Shown here piece by piece: positions 22,233 to 35,376 of a DNA stretch of 64,000 bases (position 1 is the first letter of the stretch; every line of letters starts with the position of its first letter). The position numbers were made by a program, and so were the translations under genes. Source of the stretch: Gigaspora rosea. Taxonomy: Eukaryota > Glomeromycota > Glomeromycetes > Diversisporales > Gigasporaceae. The stretch covers positions 9,785 through 73,784 of the forward strand of contig QKWP01001981.1 in NCBI GenBank assembly GCA_003550325.1. Direction: 5' to 3'. The notes beneath the pieces are model-generated. The model searched no databases. It was not told the DNA's origin and saw only the letters and a program-made list of their open reading frames with translations.

Positions 22233-24447
22233 ATGGATTCGGTTGTCTTCAATAGCTTTGTCATTCATTTTCTAGCCTATATGTCGTTACCTTTGATTAA
22301 TGGCGGCGATAATATTGAGAATGAGGAATCAAAATTTATTAATATGGTCTATAATTATGATTGGTTTTCAACTTCGCTTGGCCCTATAGACACATGAGAT
22401 CCTGTTCTCAAACATGTTACGGCAATTTGCGTTCATATATTCATATATATCAGTTGTTTTTTATTTTAAAAAAAAAAAAAAAATCGTAAACTTTTCAATA
22501 TAACTCGTAAAAACCACGTGTTTTATAGAATTTAATCCTCAATTCTAAGTTTACTTTTGCAATCCTTATCAATCCTCCTGATTGGATACTACTCTACAAT
22601 AAAGGTAAAACAATTTTAAAGTTTACCAGCCTGACCTATTCTATTTGATTGGTTTAAATATCTAATTTTATTTACTTATAGCATATGTATCAATATTAAA
22701 GGCAAAACATCCGGATGGTTAGCCATATATTTGGTTATAAATATTTAAAATAAATACAGTATCGCCAACTTATCAGTTTCATTAATGTTAAATAGCATTA
22801 GGAAAGCGGCTTCAAGATTTTCTTCCCGAATACTTTGAAAATCATGCGAAATATAAACTTAATAAGTAATAATTTTAATGGATATTTTTCATTCATAATG
22901 TTAAACTTTTCATAAATTGTAACATATTAGGTTAATAGCAACTGGCAAGAGTCATATGATGGATATAAGGAAGAGATTTACAACCACGGTTCAATTAACC
23001 CAGTTTTCAAATCAGGTGGCACGGTTTGTGCTGCAGTTTGTCTGGTTTAAGACATTATCAAAAGAGTCAAAAACTCTCGAAGATTGAAGACACTGACATC
23101 ATATTTCTAGTTAGTACTCATAAATATAATTTATAATTCCGTTTATGGATATTATGGAATTGTATCTTTAACTACTTACTTTTTTCATAATATTTCTTGA
23201 AGAGGTTAAATCCTTAGAAAGTGCCTGCCATATTATAACAAAAGTATTAAGTAACAATAAAGACATTCTTTATACATTAATTTATTTAATCAAACACACA
23301 CTAAATACTAGCTCGGAATCTCTGATCGCCCACCTAATCGCTACGACCTTTGATGATTGATGATGATGAAAAGGACGGAATATTCCTGATTACTTACCAG
23401 AAACTCACGAAATAATTGACTTAGCTAAAGATTCTAATAAAAATTACGATGCATATATAGAATTGAAACGAGGTGCTTTTACTCATTCGTTCTTAAAATG
23501 TGAATCTTGGCCAATATATCTTGCATTAAAAGAAAGAAATCATGTAAAAGTTCTTTTAAATGATGAATCACGAGCTATACTCTTATCGATAAAAATTTCA
23601 CAAACCTTGTCAGTTGTATTAATTTATGGTATTAGTCAACTTCACACACTTGATGAAAAGCATATGGAATTTTTACAAGTATGTAATAATAATTCATATG
23701 ATTAATTTCGTTATGTTTACTGTATTAAAAACTACTTATATAAATTTTTATAACTTGCTAGTTAATCACAAATCAAATAACCACCTTTTGCAACAAGGGA
23801 AGTCAATTGAAGAGGAAAAGGAGCGAATTAAAATATTGACTGAGTTGAATTACCAAAACATTGTCTTTTTCCAAGGAATTAGTCACAAATTAAAAAGTAT
23901 TACCATAAAATTTTCTTTAAAAATATGTTGTATAAATATGCTCATTCTTTTTTTCTAATATTTCAGCACCATTAACTTTAATGATTTCACCACTTGATGA
24001 CGTAATTAACGCATGTTCGCAAGAATCATCACATCTTCAAATTATACGACGGAACGCTCGTCGATTACTTAAACTCATTAATGCATTATTACAAGTATGT
24101 TATCTATTTATATGCACAAAATATGGCAATTTTTAATATCTGATAATTATCTTTATTAATAACTACATCTATTTCCTGGAATTATTATACTAAAAATAAT
24201 TCACTTTTTATATAGTTTTCTTATATAGAATCTAATCAATTAAAAAGCTCATTATCGTGAAATAAATATAGCTAAATTTACTCAAGAGTTGGCCTCAGAA
24301 TTTAAAAGTATGGCTAAAACATTAGGTTTGGATTACAATATTGATATTCCAAATCCAGAAGAATTTAACCATGCAATAGGCGATAAAATTTACTTAGATT
24401 GTGATATGTATGAAACTATCGTATTTAATCTTTGTAAGCACTTTCTA
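22233..24447 (+). pseudogene. PAS-GAF hybrid histidine kinase pseudogene, truncated
   Basis: Exon pieces follow the order of fungal hybrid histidine kinases. The start MDSVVFNSF leads to YNYDWFSTSLGPIDT (the tryptophan that usually follows is a TGA here). NPPDWILLYNK and AYVSILKAKHPDG form a PAS region. INPVFKSGGTVCAAVCLV comes next, then a GAF-like region with TYLPETHEIIDLAKDSN-type and LSVVLIYGISQLHTLDEKH. The H-box is FFQGISHKLK, joined across a GT-AG intron (23897-23966) to PLTLMISPLDD, with the phospho-acceptor histidine present. RRNARRLLKLINALLQ and FSYIESNQLK follow, then a +1 shift in an A-run near 24240, then INIAKFTQELASEFK and DMYETIVFNLC at the N-box. It stops before the G-boxes, and no receiver domain is present. 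These proteins are osmotic/stress two-component sensors. It is clearly a pseudogene. Confidence 0.82.
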
Positions 24448-25050
24448 TAAATTTTCCATCGGAGCGCATCATTTTTCTAAACTATAACAAATTATTAAAT
24501 ATGATATATTGTTTAATAAGTAATCTTTATAAAAATGAAACATAAATAGATTATGAATGAAATAATCAATAATTATCGATCTTATCAAATTATTAATGAA
24601 TTTAAATGAGAGCATCGTGTAAATTATCTTACTTTAAATACATCAATTAAAAAATCTTGATGCTATCATAGAAATTCAATGTATATATTTATTTAATAGT
24701 GCATTTTTTTAATACCTTTTTTTGATTTTAATAAGCTGGAAGATAACCTATTGGATTTATTTATATTATATTATAGTTTAATACTTGTCGTAATTCATTG
24801 ATTAGTATGTATTCACGTTGAAAGTGTCAGGGGTAACTTAGATTAGCATGGAAAACGTTTTCATGCCGTGTCGGTGCCAAAATTTTATTGGGATCATTGG
24901 CTAAAAATAGGAACAGACGAATTTGATAGATGTCTAAAAATCGATGTGACAAGATCACACGACAAGTAATAAAACAAAGATAAAAATTTACTATTATTGC
25001 AAGAAACAGATATACTCCACGTGTTAAACTAGTCCTTTAGAACACGTCTT
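24448..25050. other. Gene-poor AT-rich interval
   Basis: Nothing beyond AT-rich sequence is seen after the kinase fragment. No missing kinase domains (HATPase, receiver) are recognisable in any frame. Confidence 0.6.
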
Positions 25051-25550
25051 GTTTAACACCCACTGTAAGAACGCACATGGCATGTAACTGTATAATGGTA
25101 ACACCCTTTTTTTTTTCACTGTGAGAACGCACATGGCATATAACTTTATAATGGATAACGCCCTTTTTTTTTTATCCACTTATTTGCGCGGGTAATACAA
25201 GTTCCTGGAGAGGAAATAGCCAATCGGAGAGTGCAAATTTTGACTATTCCGGATCAGCCCGACGAAGAATTCGAACACGCGTAAAAGAAGAAAAAAGCGA
25301 AAATACGTAAAAACTAATGTTTAAATCGAACTTGGTGCACTAATTAAAAATGACGGGAATGAAATTTTACTTATATTAAACATCACTCTAACCTTATAGC
25401 CTCTAACGTTAAGACCCTAACCCTAAATTTTTATTTCACGCACTTAGTTTATTTACAAAATCGGATTTTCTTTTTTGGGTTGTGTTACCCGCGCAAATAA
25501 GTAAAATGCTTTTTTTTTACTGTGAGAATGCACATGGTATTCATTCCAAA
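25051..25550. repeat. CTGTGAGAACGCACATGGCAT repeats around a MITE
   Basis: The word TGTRAGAACGCACATGGCAT occurs at about 25062 and 25122 in tandem (about 60-base units ending in ACRCCCTTTTTTTTT). It occurs once more at about 25524, on the far side of the MITE at 25178-25502. The MITE therefore landed inside a small tandem array. Confidence 0.65.
25178..25502. mobile_element. MITE with 23-bp terminal inverted repeats
   Basis: The left end ACTTATTTGCGCGGGTAA is matched by TTACCCGCGCAAATAAGT at the right end, with one mismatch over 23 bases. The middle carries GACCCTAACCCTAAATTT. The element is 325 bases and non-coding. The flanks are T-rich, so the target duplication is unclear. Confidence 0.75.
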
Positions 25551-26406
25551 TTAGTACACATCAGTGATTACAAAATCGCGAAGTTATTAACAATACATAC
25601 AATATAGATATAAATACTTCCTTTTTTCTTTACCGTCGGGTCTCATACTTCTTCATCACCCAATGTATGTATATATTTTTCTTATTTTTTCCCCCCTCTT
25701 CAGGCTGATATTCCTTTTTCTCTTTTTATATTCGATTCACAATTTTTTTTTCTATACCTCTTTTCATACTTTCTTTTCTGTGATGACAACATGTCTCATG
25801 GTGTTAAGACGGAGAAAGTCAACTGTTGAATTCTCGCGATCATGTGTTCATGCCGATTCACAATTTTTTTCCTATTTTTTTTTCTTTTCAGCCTGATAGT
25901 ACGTATGAAGAACGTTAACTTCCCTTTTTATTTTTCATCATAGATGTCGAACTTGGACGGGCACACATTCGAGTTTCCGACCAACAAATCAGATCGATAC
26001 CACGACTTTCACCTGTATACTCATATAAGGCTTTAGATCGAACTACAAAAATCGCAACATATCGGCCGATTTCTGGACCCCAAAATATCTACTGATCTGC
26101 ACATGTCAAATTCGTTGCCACTCCTAGAAAATATACTGTAGTAAAACCCGCTTACCTCAAAACCCATGAAATTTTTTTGAAAAGAATAGAAAATTAAAGA
26201 ATATAAAAGAAATCAAATTTAAATTATAAGTACCTTTTTTTAATTCTTAAAAGTCAAAGTTTTTATACAATTTATAAGGTTTAACTTTTATATATTTCAG
26301 GTATTACGATATATACCCATTTAACCTTCACAATGCATAATTTAAATCTAGTAATACTAAATCTATAAAGAAGGTACACTAAAGAGAATATTAATTGTAG
26401 TTGATA
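25551..26406. other. Pyrimidine-rich interval without a supported gene
   Basis: Two similar words, CGATTCACAATTTTTTT followed by CTTTTC, occur at about 25735 and 25855. A 30-codon frame at 25945-26037 (MSNLDGHTFEFPTNKSD...) is preceded by an AG acceptor-like site but has no visible family or continuation. The dispersed TACTGTAGTAAAAC word occurs at 26140, just before unit D copy 2. Confidence 0.5.
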
Positions 26407-29400
26407 AGATAACAGGACTTGATTATACTAGATACTAAGGAGGTACTGTATATAGCGTTATATTTATATACTGTATTAATTTAAATTTTATATGATGCAT
26501 TAATACAGATTTCGTGATATATACGTAAATTACCGTGCAAGCGACTTGGGTATTTTTACATCAACGAAATAACAAGCCTTGATTTATACCCCAGATATAT
26601 TGTGTATATTACATGAAGGTATTATGTAAAGGGTATTTTAGGCTATAAGAAAAAAAATTGTTATTATTAAATTGACCCTTGGTTTGTACCTGGGTATTCT
26701 ACAAAACACCACAACAAATAACCTTGAATCGTACCCAGTACAAATCATACAAATCAAGGGGATAGATACATGCACGGTAGTTTATAGTATACAGTATATT
26801 AAGTAATATTTTAGTTTAGTGTCTATTTTGTTGTCAATTAATAAAATAAAAGCATACTATATATAATATACCAGCATGTATTCGTCTTTGTTTATTACGA
26901 CCATTTGATGATATTTGGAGTTATAAAAAAAATTATATTTATTAATATCTGTTATGGTGTCTCAAATTATACGTACAAATTTACAAAACTTAACTATAAA
27001 CCCAACTAAAAAAAATTTTTTAAATGACTCGTATCTCAAACTAAGGTCCTCCAAATTTTTACTATCACACCCAGCCAACTAATCTAGATATTCATCATGA
27101 TCGATCTTCAATTCACATTACTGCAAGTCTCTTAGATCTCAAAATTTGGCATCTTATATCCCAATATCTTCCTCGATCCATATCTATTAACTAAAAATTT
27201 TAGCAAATCAGTATTGTATAGATAAGCAGATTAGTATAGTACAGGCCGATTTAAAAAACTATACTATCAACTGTAATACATATAACACCGGATCAGTATA
27301 GTACAGATTTTAAAATGGCCTATACGTAACAGATTAATAATAATAATAATAAACGTAGTTAATATTTATTAATGATATTAATAATTTTAAGTGGTTCTTT
27401 TAGTGTCATATGTTTCATTATACTGTTTTATATATTATATTTGAATCGAACTTTTTTTTTTAAACCACTACTGGATATTAGACGTACCATTAATTGATAG
27501 GTTAGGTTTAACCATTTTTAATCAAGTTTACAGTATATAATCTATTATAGTAGAGCTTGGATCCTTTATCTGTTTTCATATTAAATTTAACGGATATCCG
27601 TCAAGTTCTATATTGTGGTTATAATATTCTGCGAAATATAGGTGAACAATCTACGTCTTTTCAAATTTCCATTACATAATAAGCGAGATGTAAAATAGTA
27701 TCAGGGATCGAATGAAGATGACAGTCATATGAGTATACGTGAAAATTAAAATAGTCGAATCAAGCAACCATTCTAACAACTCTTTATGATTAGTGTAAAT
27801 AATCATTCTAACAGCATTATGGTTAGCGTTAAATAATCATACTAACAACTTTGATGATAATCATTCTAATAGTTTTTTATGATTAGTGTTAAAAAATAAT
27901 CATTCTAACAGCTCTTTATAGTTAGCGATAAATAACCATTCTAAAAACTCCTTGTGGTTATGTTAAATAATCATCCTACCGGCTCTTTATTGTTGCGTTA
28001 TAAAACCATTCTAACAAGCTCTTTCGGATAAGTATTTAGTGTTTGGATTAGGATGGTTGAGATATGGCTCATGTTTCGTGAGACATTTGATCAACCTTCA
28101 TCAACAAAAGGCGATGTTTAATCGATAGATGTCGCTATAAATATTTATTTTCAAAATTCTTCATATCGAGGTTTAATATACTGTATAATTTATTATAAGA
28201 ATTGAAAAGTACATGTATATAATAGGGATTAATTAATGGCCGTTTTTATAACTTTATGAATTATTAAATCAAGTCGATGTCTGCACTTAAAATGTATATG
28301 TATTTAAAACTAACAAATTAACGATTAAATTTTTATTCATATTATACTGCAAATTTTGATGATAATATAAGTTACAGTATTTAAATTCAAAACCTAATAC
28401 ATAAGGCTTCAGCCCTATAAAAAACCGCCTGTTTATAACTAGTTATTTAATTGCCCATGTCTGGTTCAATTTGTAATGATACGTTAAATATGAAAGCGAT
28501 ACTACATCAGTACTACATCTGCTTAACGGATTACCACGAAGTCTTAATGCTTTTGTGAAAATGCATTATTTGGTTTAATTTCTAATGCTTTGCTAAATCT
28601 GTAAGTTATCATTACTAAGGTAAAATATTTTTTGTAATATCAACTATACAACTTAATCGATTGTTTGGTCACGTGATATACGTAATCGATTAGTTTTGTA
28701 GCAGGGACTAGCCAATTCCGTCCGTGATAAATTCTAATAAATATTTAAAGATTCCATACTATCAATATTAAAAATATATTTACCTGCAATTTTTTTTTAA
28801 TTATAACGATAATTAAAATTTTAGCTATCAATTTTGCCATTAAAGTATAAAACATATTTCCAAATGCTGAAAAATTATGTTTTATCCGACTTTGACATAT
28901 TATTTTATTAAATAATAATCTTTTGATATCTACAGTATGCCTTGCGCGTATGTTTACAAACACAGTATAGGGGTCTTCTTGTTAGAAGTACTACGATCAT
29001 GAATTATGTTTTACTGATCAGAATTAGCCAATCATATGTGAATATTATCCCGTGAGGATGAATTCTGCGATATTCTGCGATATTCTGCATTTATAGCCTG
29101 ATTCCGTGATTCTGCGGCATTCCGTGAAACGCAGAAAATCATTGTAGTAATTTTAAAGACTTGTTTTTGAAAAAAATTTTTAAGTTTTTTTAAAGGTAAT
29201 AGATTTTAAAAGTCATATATTATATTGATAAGTTTAAGATTTCCTGCACCATATTAAAAATTTTTTTAATTAAGCCTTTTTTTTTATTTCTGCTTTGAGT
29301 GAGTCCGTTTAGCTAGTGCTTTGATTCTGCTATGGTTTTGAGTATGCATATTTGTTATGGTTTAATCCCAGTTTTTGGTTTGAAAAGATTTCAAAAGAAT

Positions 29401-29805
29401 TTTTTTTTTTTAGAATTAGATTTATAAGTTCTTTTGTTTTTTGTATTTGTGTTTGGAGTAAAGGTATATATTTTTATTTATACATCTATTTTGGCATGTT
29501 TTTGCTTAATGTAATTTGATAAGTTTGACTAGTTCGACTATTTCTATATATTAGGAACCTAGTCAAAGAATATGCCACTACATAGCAACTAGGACAAGTA
29601 AGCACAAGTAGCTAAAACTAAAATTCTACTTTTATTTATTTTTGTTAAATTTTAATTTTAGTTTAGTATTATTATTATTTTAGAAAACTACTGTATCAAA
29701 AAAAATTTTTTTTTAAATAAATAAATTAAAAAAAAAACTATTTATTATTTTGAACTTATAATACAATAAAGTGGACTTAATTTAATTTAAATTATAATAA
29801 TTTAT

Positions 29806-30166
29806 TAGTAATTATAAATCAAACCAGTGGTGTTAAACACCAGTATGCAGTGTAACGTGAAGATCAATATCAAAAAAAATAAACAAAAAAAAATAAACAA
29901 AAGTTAAAGTTGATAAATGTTAAGTTAGAGTTAATAGTTAGGGTGAGGCATAGTATATAGTAAAATTTCACAAGAGGGTTTTTTTTTTTTTAAAAAAAAA
30001 GGTGGTTTCATAGATAAAATTTTGAGTTAGAAGGTATTTTTAAAAAATAGCAAAACAACAAAAATTTTATGTTACACCTGATCTTTACGTTACACTGCAT
30101 TTAAAAAAATTTGATTGGTGAAAATCATTGTTGTGTTGAGCACCAGTGGTGTGATTTAGTAAAACC
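29806..30166. mobile_element. MITE with 9-bp target duplication (MULE-type)
   Basis: ATAATTTAT flanks the insert on both sides (29797-29805 and 30167-30175). The corresponding site in copy 1 (3348-3356) has it once with no insert. The ends contain ACCAGTGGTGTTAAACACCAG at the left and GAGCACCAGTGGTGTGATTT at the right. Further in, GCAGTGTAACGT faces ACGTTACACTGC, so the 361-base element is an imperfect foldback. A 9-bp duplication is typical of Mutator-like transposition. An internal GTTAGGGTGAGG is present. Confidence 0.88.
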
Positions 30167-32654
30167 ATAATTTATATATGAGAATAATAAAAATAAATTA
30201 ATGGATTACTATCATTTAGTTCATGTTATAAATAATTTTAATATATCTTAATATTAATTGTCTTGGACGAAGCAGAAAAACTGTATTTTTTATACAAAGT
30301 GATATAAAACCAAATACATTAACATATAAACTTATCTCAGTCTTAATATTGATATAATTGAACAGTTTCGGATATATGCTATGCATTTATTTGGCTTTTT
30401 ACTTAATGCTTAAAATCAAGTTGTTATTATAAGCAGTGCATTGTTTTTGCAAAAATAATTTTTGGTTACACACTGCTAATGTTGCGTAATGTTATACAAG
30501 TCTTATTTTGGTTGGGTCGGCCGGCATTAAGCTTAATGCTAGTGGGCACTATCATGATAATGCCCCGGCAGGTTAGATATAATTCCGGCCCACCCTAACC
30601 CTTAATCAGGTTCAAAGCAACATCCAATCACAGTACATGTACTAGTTACACAACACATGCACGTACGTTACACAAAGGCCCAGTGCATTGTTTTCGCAAA
30701 AATAATGTTTGGTTACATGCTGCTAATGTCATGTAATGTTATACAAGTTTTGTTTTGGTAACCTAAATCAAGTTGAACCAATTAAAAATAATTAAAATTA
30801 TAATATACAATATTATATTAAAATCTAAAAATAGCAACCTTTTGTGTAACCATGGTGGAAATAGCAAAATACCATGGTGGAAATAGGCAGTTCCTAAAAA
30901 AAATTCATTGAATTTGCTTAAATGGTTGTCAAGATATCTTCGTTCACAAGTGCTTGTTATTGTAATTATATAGATATATTAAATTTTTATAGAACTTTGA
31001 GCAAAGATATCTTGAAACCCATCTAAGCAAATTTGATAAACTTTTTTTTATTTTAATTTTAGAGAAATTCATTGAATTTGCTTAAATGAGTTGTTAAGAT
31101 ATTTTCTTTCAAAGTTATTGTACAAGTACTTATTATTATAATTATAGGTGTTTTAAATTTATAGAACTTTGAGCAAAGATTTCTCAACAATTATACAAGT
31201 AAATTTAATCAACTTTTTTTTATATTAATTCTAAAGATATTCAGCATTAAAATAAAAAAAATTCATTAAATGGTTGTTGAAATAACTTTATTCTTATTGT
31301 ACAAGTACTTGTTATTGTAATTATATAAGTGTTTTAAATTATTACAGAACTTTGTCTAACAACCATCCTAGCAAATTTGATAAACTTTTTTTTTATTTTA
31401 CTTTTAGAGATATTCAGTATTTAAATAAAAAAAGCTTATTGAATTTGCTTGGATAATTGTTGAAATATCTTCATTCAAAGTTACTATATAAGTGCTTGTT
31501 TTGTAATTATATAAGCATTTTAAATTTTTACAGAACTTTGAGCGAAGATATTTCACTAATCATTTAAGCAAATTCAATAAAATTTTTTTTTTGATTTTAG
31601 AAATCTTTAGCATTAAAACAAAAGGGTTTATTATATTTGCTTGGATGGTGCTTCTAATTAAATATTTAAAAAACAAAAAATAAAAGAAAATATTATACTG
31701 TAGTAAAACTTGCCTACCTGGCTTTATTTATTTATTTATTTTTTTTAAAAAAATTTTTATAAAAAGTTTTTGAGTATCTAATCTATCCAGCTATTAAATA
31801 TATAAAACATTTTGATAAAAAATAAGCTTTATATTAATATTCTACTTAATTTGAATAAATAAAACCCCTAAAGTAATATTTAAATAAATTATAAAAAAAA
31901 ATTTTTTTTAACCAAAACTTAATAAATAAAATAACTAAATCACAAGCATGGTACAGTAGTAAATGCTATCTTTATAATCAATTAAAATTAATATATGAAA
32001 AGTAAGACAGTAGGTACCATAGATTTTATATTAATAAAATAAATTTTATATTAATTATAATATAAAGTAAATGAACACTTAGTTAAATGAACCAATTAAT
32101 TAATCCACAACAAATTCATAAATAAATAAAACTATGCAATAGGTATAGTGTAATGGTAAATGATATCATTATAAACTAAATTAAATACAATGAGATTATA
32201 AATATAAGTAGTAAAAATATATTAGATATTGATTCAAAAGGTTTTATATATACCATAATATAATGTGAAATCTTGTTTTAAACCCAATTAATAAGAATTC
32301 TTATATGTGCAAACTAAATTAAAATGAAATTAACACACAAAAAAATAAATAAAAAATAACTTTATTAGATAATAGTAAATGCTACGAAGTCCATAACATT
32401 TGCTATTCTTACTATAATGACTAGTTCATAGTTTGAACTAGTTATCATAGTAAGAATAGCAAATTGCTATAGTAAAAATAGTAATTTTATTAACAAAGAT
32501 ATTTAGAAAATTATTAATTATATTTATTTTAAAAATTTTTTTGTTGATATCAAGTACTAATCAATTTAATTTTTTACATTTGATTGATCAAATTGCAAAA
32601 TAATTGGATTTAAGAAGGCCTCTAACATAGAAATATAAATATTTACTCTTTTAA

Positions 32655-34133
32655 CATTATCCATCTCTTCAATATTCCAATATCAATCACACACTCTTTC
32701 GATTAATGCAGTCATGACAATTCTTTGAGTTTTAGCTTTTTTTTGTTGTTTAGTTTGCAAAATGATTCCTAACTTTTATATATTTCAAACACACTTTCTC
32801 AAACATTTCCTGAAACACTTTCCACAAATTACTAGTACTAGTTAATAGCTTATTTGCATACATACACTTATGAAAAATATGCTTATATAGCAATAAGTAT
32901 CAATTACAAAACAAGCAGTGACAATTTGGAGAGGTTAAACCTGGATACCTTTTCTTTTTTCTATTATATTAACAATAGCACAGGCCTCTTTAACAAGTAA
33001 GTTTTGGAATAAAAAGGAGAATTTATAGATTATCTCAAAAATATTATTCTCAACACCATAAAAGCAGTACTTTCTAATTCAGATTTTTTTTTATATTTGA
33101 TATCAACAATACCATGAACAGCATCTAAATAAATAAATCTAAAGCAAGTAATTAAAACAAAATTTGATAAGGTCATTGCTAGAATCAAATTTCTAAGTAC
33201 TAAACCTGTAGTTTAGAATCTAGAGACCAAACTCTGATCATCACTCTATGTACCGATTAAACTATATAATAAAGATGATATTCTTTTTATTATACTATGA
33301 AACAATTCTAATAGATTTGTAGTTGTGACTAGTAAAAGTAAAGGAAAGTGTTGTTGAGCCCACAAATCTGTTAATTTGTATTCTTTACATAATTTCTTTG
33401 AATATAATTTTTTATAGCAGAAATGGAGCAATAGTTGATTGCATCTTGAACAAAGTCTTTATAGTCTATCTTTGTTTGCTTGTGCATTGCAGCAATCATG
33501 ATGTTCTGGGTTCCTTTATCGTATATTTTTTGTATCCATATTCTTATAACATGAATGGTACAAATTATAATCTGGTATTCTTGTTCACTAGCCATTATTT
33601 TTAGAAAAACCTTGATACTTTTAGCCTTGACAAAGCTTTGATCTAAGAGCATATAACAGGGACCAGCAATTATACTTGTTACAAATTATTAACAATGCTT
33701 TTAAAACAGTATTACTATTTTCACTGCTTATGAAAAAGTAAGCACTATACATGAGAACGAAAGCATTTTGGGTTCTAAAGCCCAAAATTAAAATTTGAAG
33801 ACGAAATTGTTTTTGATCTATTTTACTTGAAAGACGAAATTATTTGATACTTTTTTTGAATAGACGAAATTATAAAGAACATATCTATATAAATTTTATT
33901 TGCTCTTCCTTATAAAAAATTTTAATTTTCTCTAATGAAGACGAAATAGGTCTTTTTCAAAAATCAATTTCGGTGGCATCACTAGTAAGCACCTATATTC
34001 TAGCATCCATAAGTATCACAGCTATAAAGGATGAACAAGTGCTAGTCATACTGGTTGGTCTTATGAGTGGAATCTATAAGTGTTAACCAACTATGTTATT
34101 TAAGTTTTTTTAATTGTTTTAGATGTGTGAATA
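32655..34133 (-). pseudogene. MULE transposase pseudogene, copy 2
   Basis: This is the counterpart of 5903-7497 on the same strand. It keeps LLLLVTTTNLLELFHS, the IYDKGTQNIMIAAMHKQTK stretch, LLDQSFVKAKSIK and IDSTHKTN-type words across several frames, and is interrupted by the insertion at 33746-33983. Its N-terminal part is found only beyond the single-N join, in 34135-34740. Confidence 0.75.
33746..33983. mobile_element. 238-bp insertion with 9-bp target duplication, no clear TIRs
   Basis: AGTAAGCAC occurs at 33737-33745 and 33984-33992. Copy 1 (about 6961) has a single site. The insert starts TATACATGAGAACG and ends GGTGGCATCACT, without obvious terminal inversion. AGACGAAATT or close variants appear four times inside. 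The 9-bp duplication suggests a Mutator-type mechanism. Confidence 0.8.
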
Positions 34134-34134
34134 N
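34134..34134. other. Single-N scaffold join
   Basis: Sequence jumps back here: 34135 onward matches 33572-33695, then continues at the equivalent of 34036. It marks a join between two D copies or an unresolved duplicate. Confidence 0.9.
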
Positions 34135-35376
34135 CTGGTATTCTTGTTCACTAGCCATTATTTCTAGAAAAACCTTGATACTTTTAGCCTTGACAAAGCT
34201 TTGATCTAAGAGCATATAACAGGGACCAGCAATTATACTTGTTACAAATTATTAACAATTGCTAGTCATACTGGTTGGTCTTATGAGTGGAATCTATAAG
34301 TGTTAACCAACTATGTTATTTAAGTTTTTTTAATTGTTTTAGATGTGTGAATACAATTCCTTTAGTTGGATTGTTAAAGAACATAATAATCTTCAACAAG
34401 ATATTCTTGTTTCATTAAATAAGATATGGTCTTTGAAATGTCCAAGTTTAAATTTGAATTTCTAACAAAATAAGCCTCCATGGGCCCCCAAATCTTATTT
34501 GGTATTTGTTACTTTTTTGCACTTTAGCTCATATATACTTGTACCAAGACCTAGCTTAATTGTTGCATATTCTTTCACAGTAGTAGTGATTGCTAGAGGG
34601 AAATAATTTTTTACTGATTCTTGTTCAACTAAACCTCTAATGGCATTTGATTGTTTTATTATATTGTATTCCAACAAAGAATGTATATGGTTTGGTGAGT
34701 TATTATACCATGTTATTTGAACCTTCTTCAAGGCAACAAATCAAAAAACTTTAATTTTTATATAACATAAGCCAGATGATCATATATTTGTTATTTGGCA
34801 TTGTTCAGTTAGAATATTTTTCTTTTGTTGAGTACTTGATATTTGATGCTTTGTAAAATAACAGGCATAGGTCTTGTGAATATCACTATTTACATACTTG
34901 TATAAATTCTATTGTGTTCAAATATTCAAAATCAATAGCCACCAACTATTATTAAATTCCTCTATTGGAACTTCTAAAGTTCTATTTATAAGAGAAAATT
35001 ACGTTTGTTATCAGGCATGAGACTTGATATTAGTATAATAACTGAAAAAGAAGCATCTATAGAGAACCCTGAATAATTTATATGAAATCATATTTGAAAT
35101 TGCTAATAGAGGTCCTTTTTTTAAAAAAGTTATATTTGAAAATTAGGTATTAGATAAAAAGGATATATTTGAAAACAGCTAATAGACAAAAAAAATATAT
35201 TTAAATGAATGCTAATAGGTGTAGTTTTTATAAATCTTATATTTGTAATATGCTAATAAAAAATTCAGGCCATAATAGTGACCCAGTAATTTTATGCAAA
35301 CCGCTATTAAAGATGTTGAAACAAATTTTGGTCATGGACTTTTAATCGGCATTCATGGTATGTTAATATTTATATA
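34135..35376. repeat. Partial unit D, copy 3
   Basis: This segment matches the right part of unit D (about 6800-8111). It carries the MULE N-terminal region on the minus strand (34495-34731 reads KKVQITWYNNSPNHIHSLLE, then SNAIRGLVEQESVKNYFPLA) and the first exon of the amidohydrolase-like gene (35296-35362, reading GIHG in place of DIYG). It ends at a CACTA terminus. Confidence 0.85.

Larger units (their letters stand above)
26407..34133. repeat. Segmental duplication unit D, copy 2
   Basis: This block is collinear with 1-7110. It carries the counterparts of the minisatellite (about 27765-28028), the hAT end relic (about 28440-28700), the direct repeat pair (about 30430-30760), the foldback array (about 30895-31660) and the MULE pseudogene. 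It differs from copy 1 by insertions at 29806-30166 and 33746-33983, by an expanded GCGATATTCT microsatellite near 29060, and by scattered substitutions. Confidence 0.93.

Noticed and set aside
25945-26037. Short frame MSNLDGHTFEFPTNKSD after an acceptor-like AG
   Set aside because: Only 30 codons, no continuation exon or family recognised; recorded as a possible truncated first exon only.
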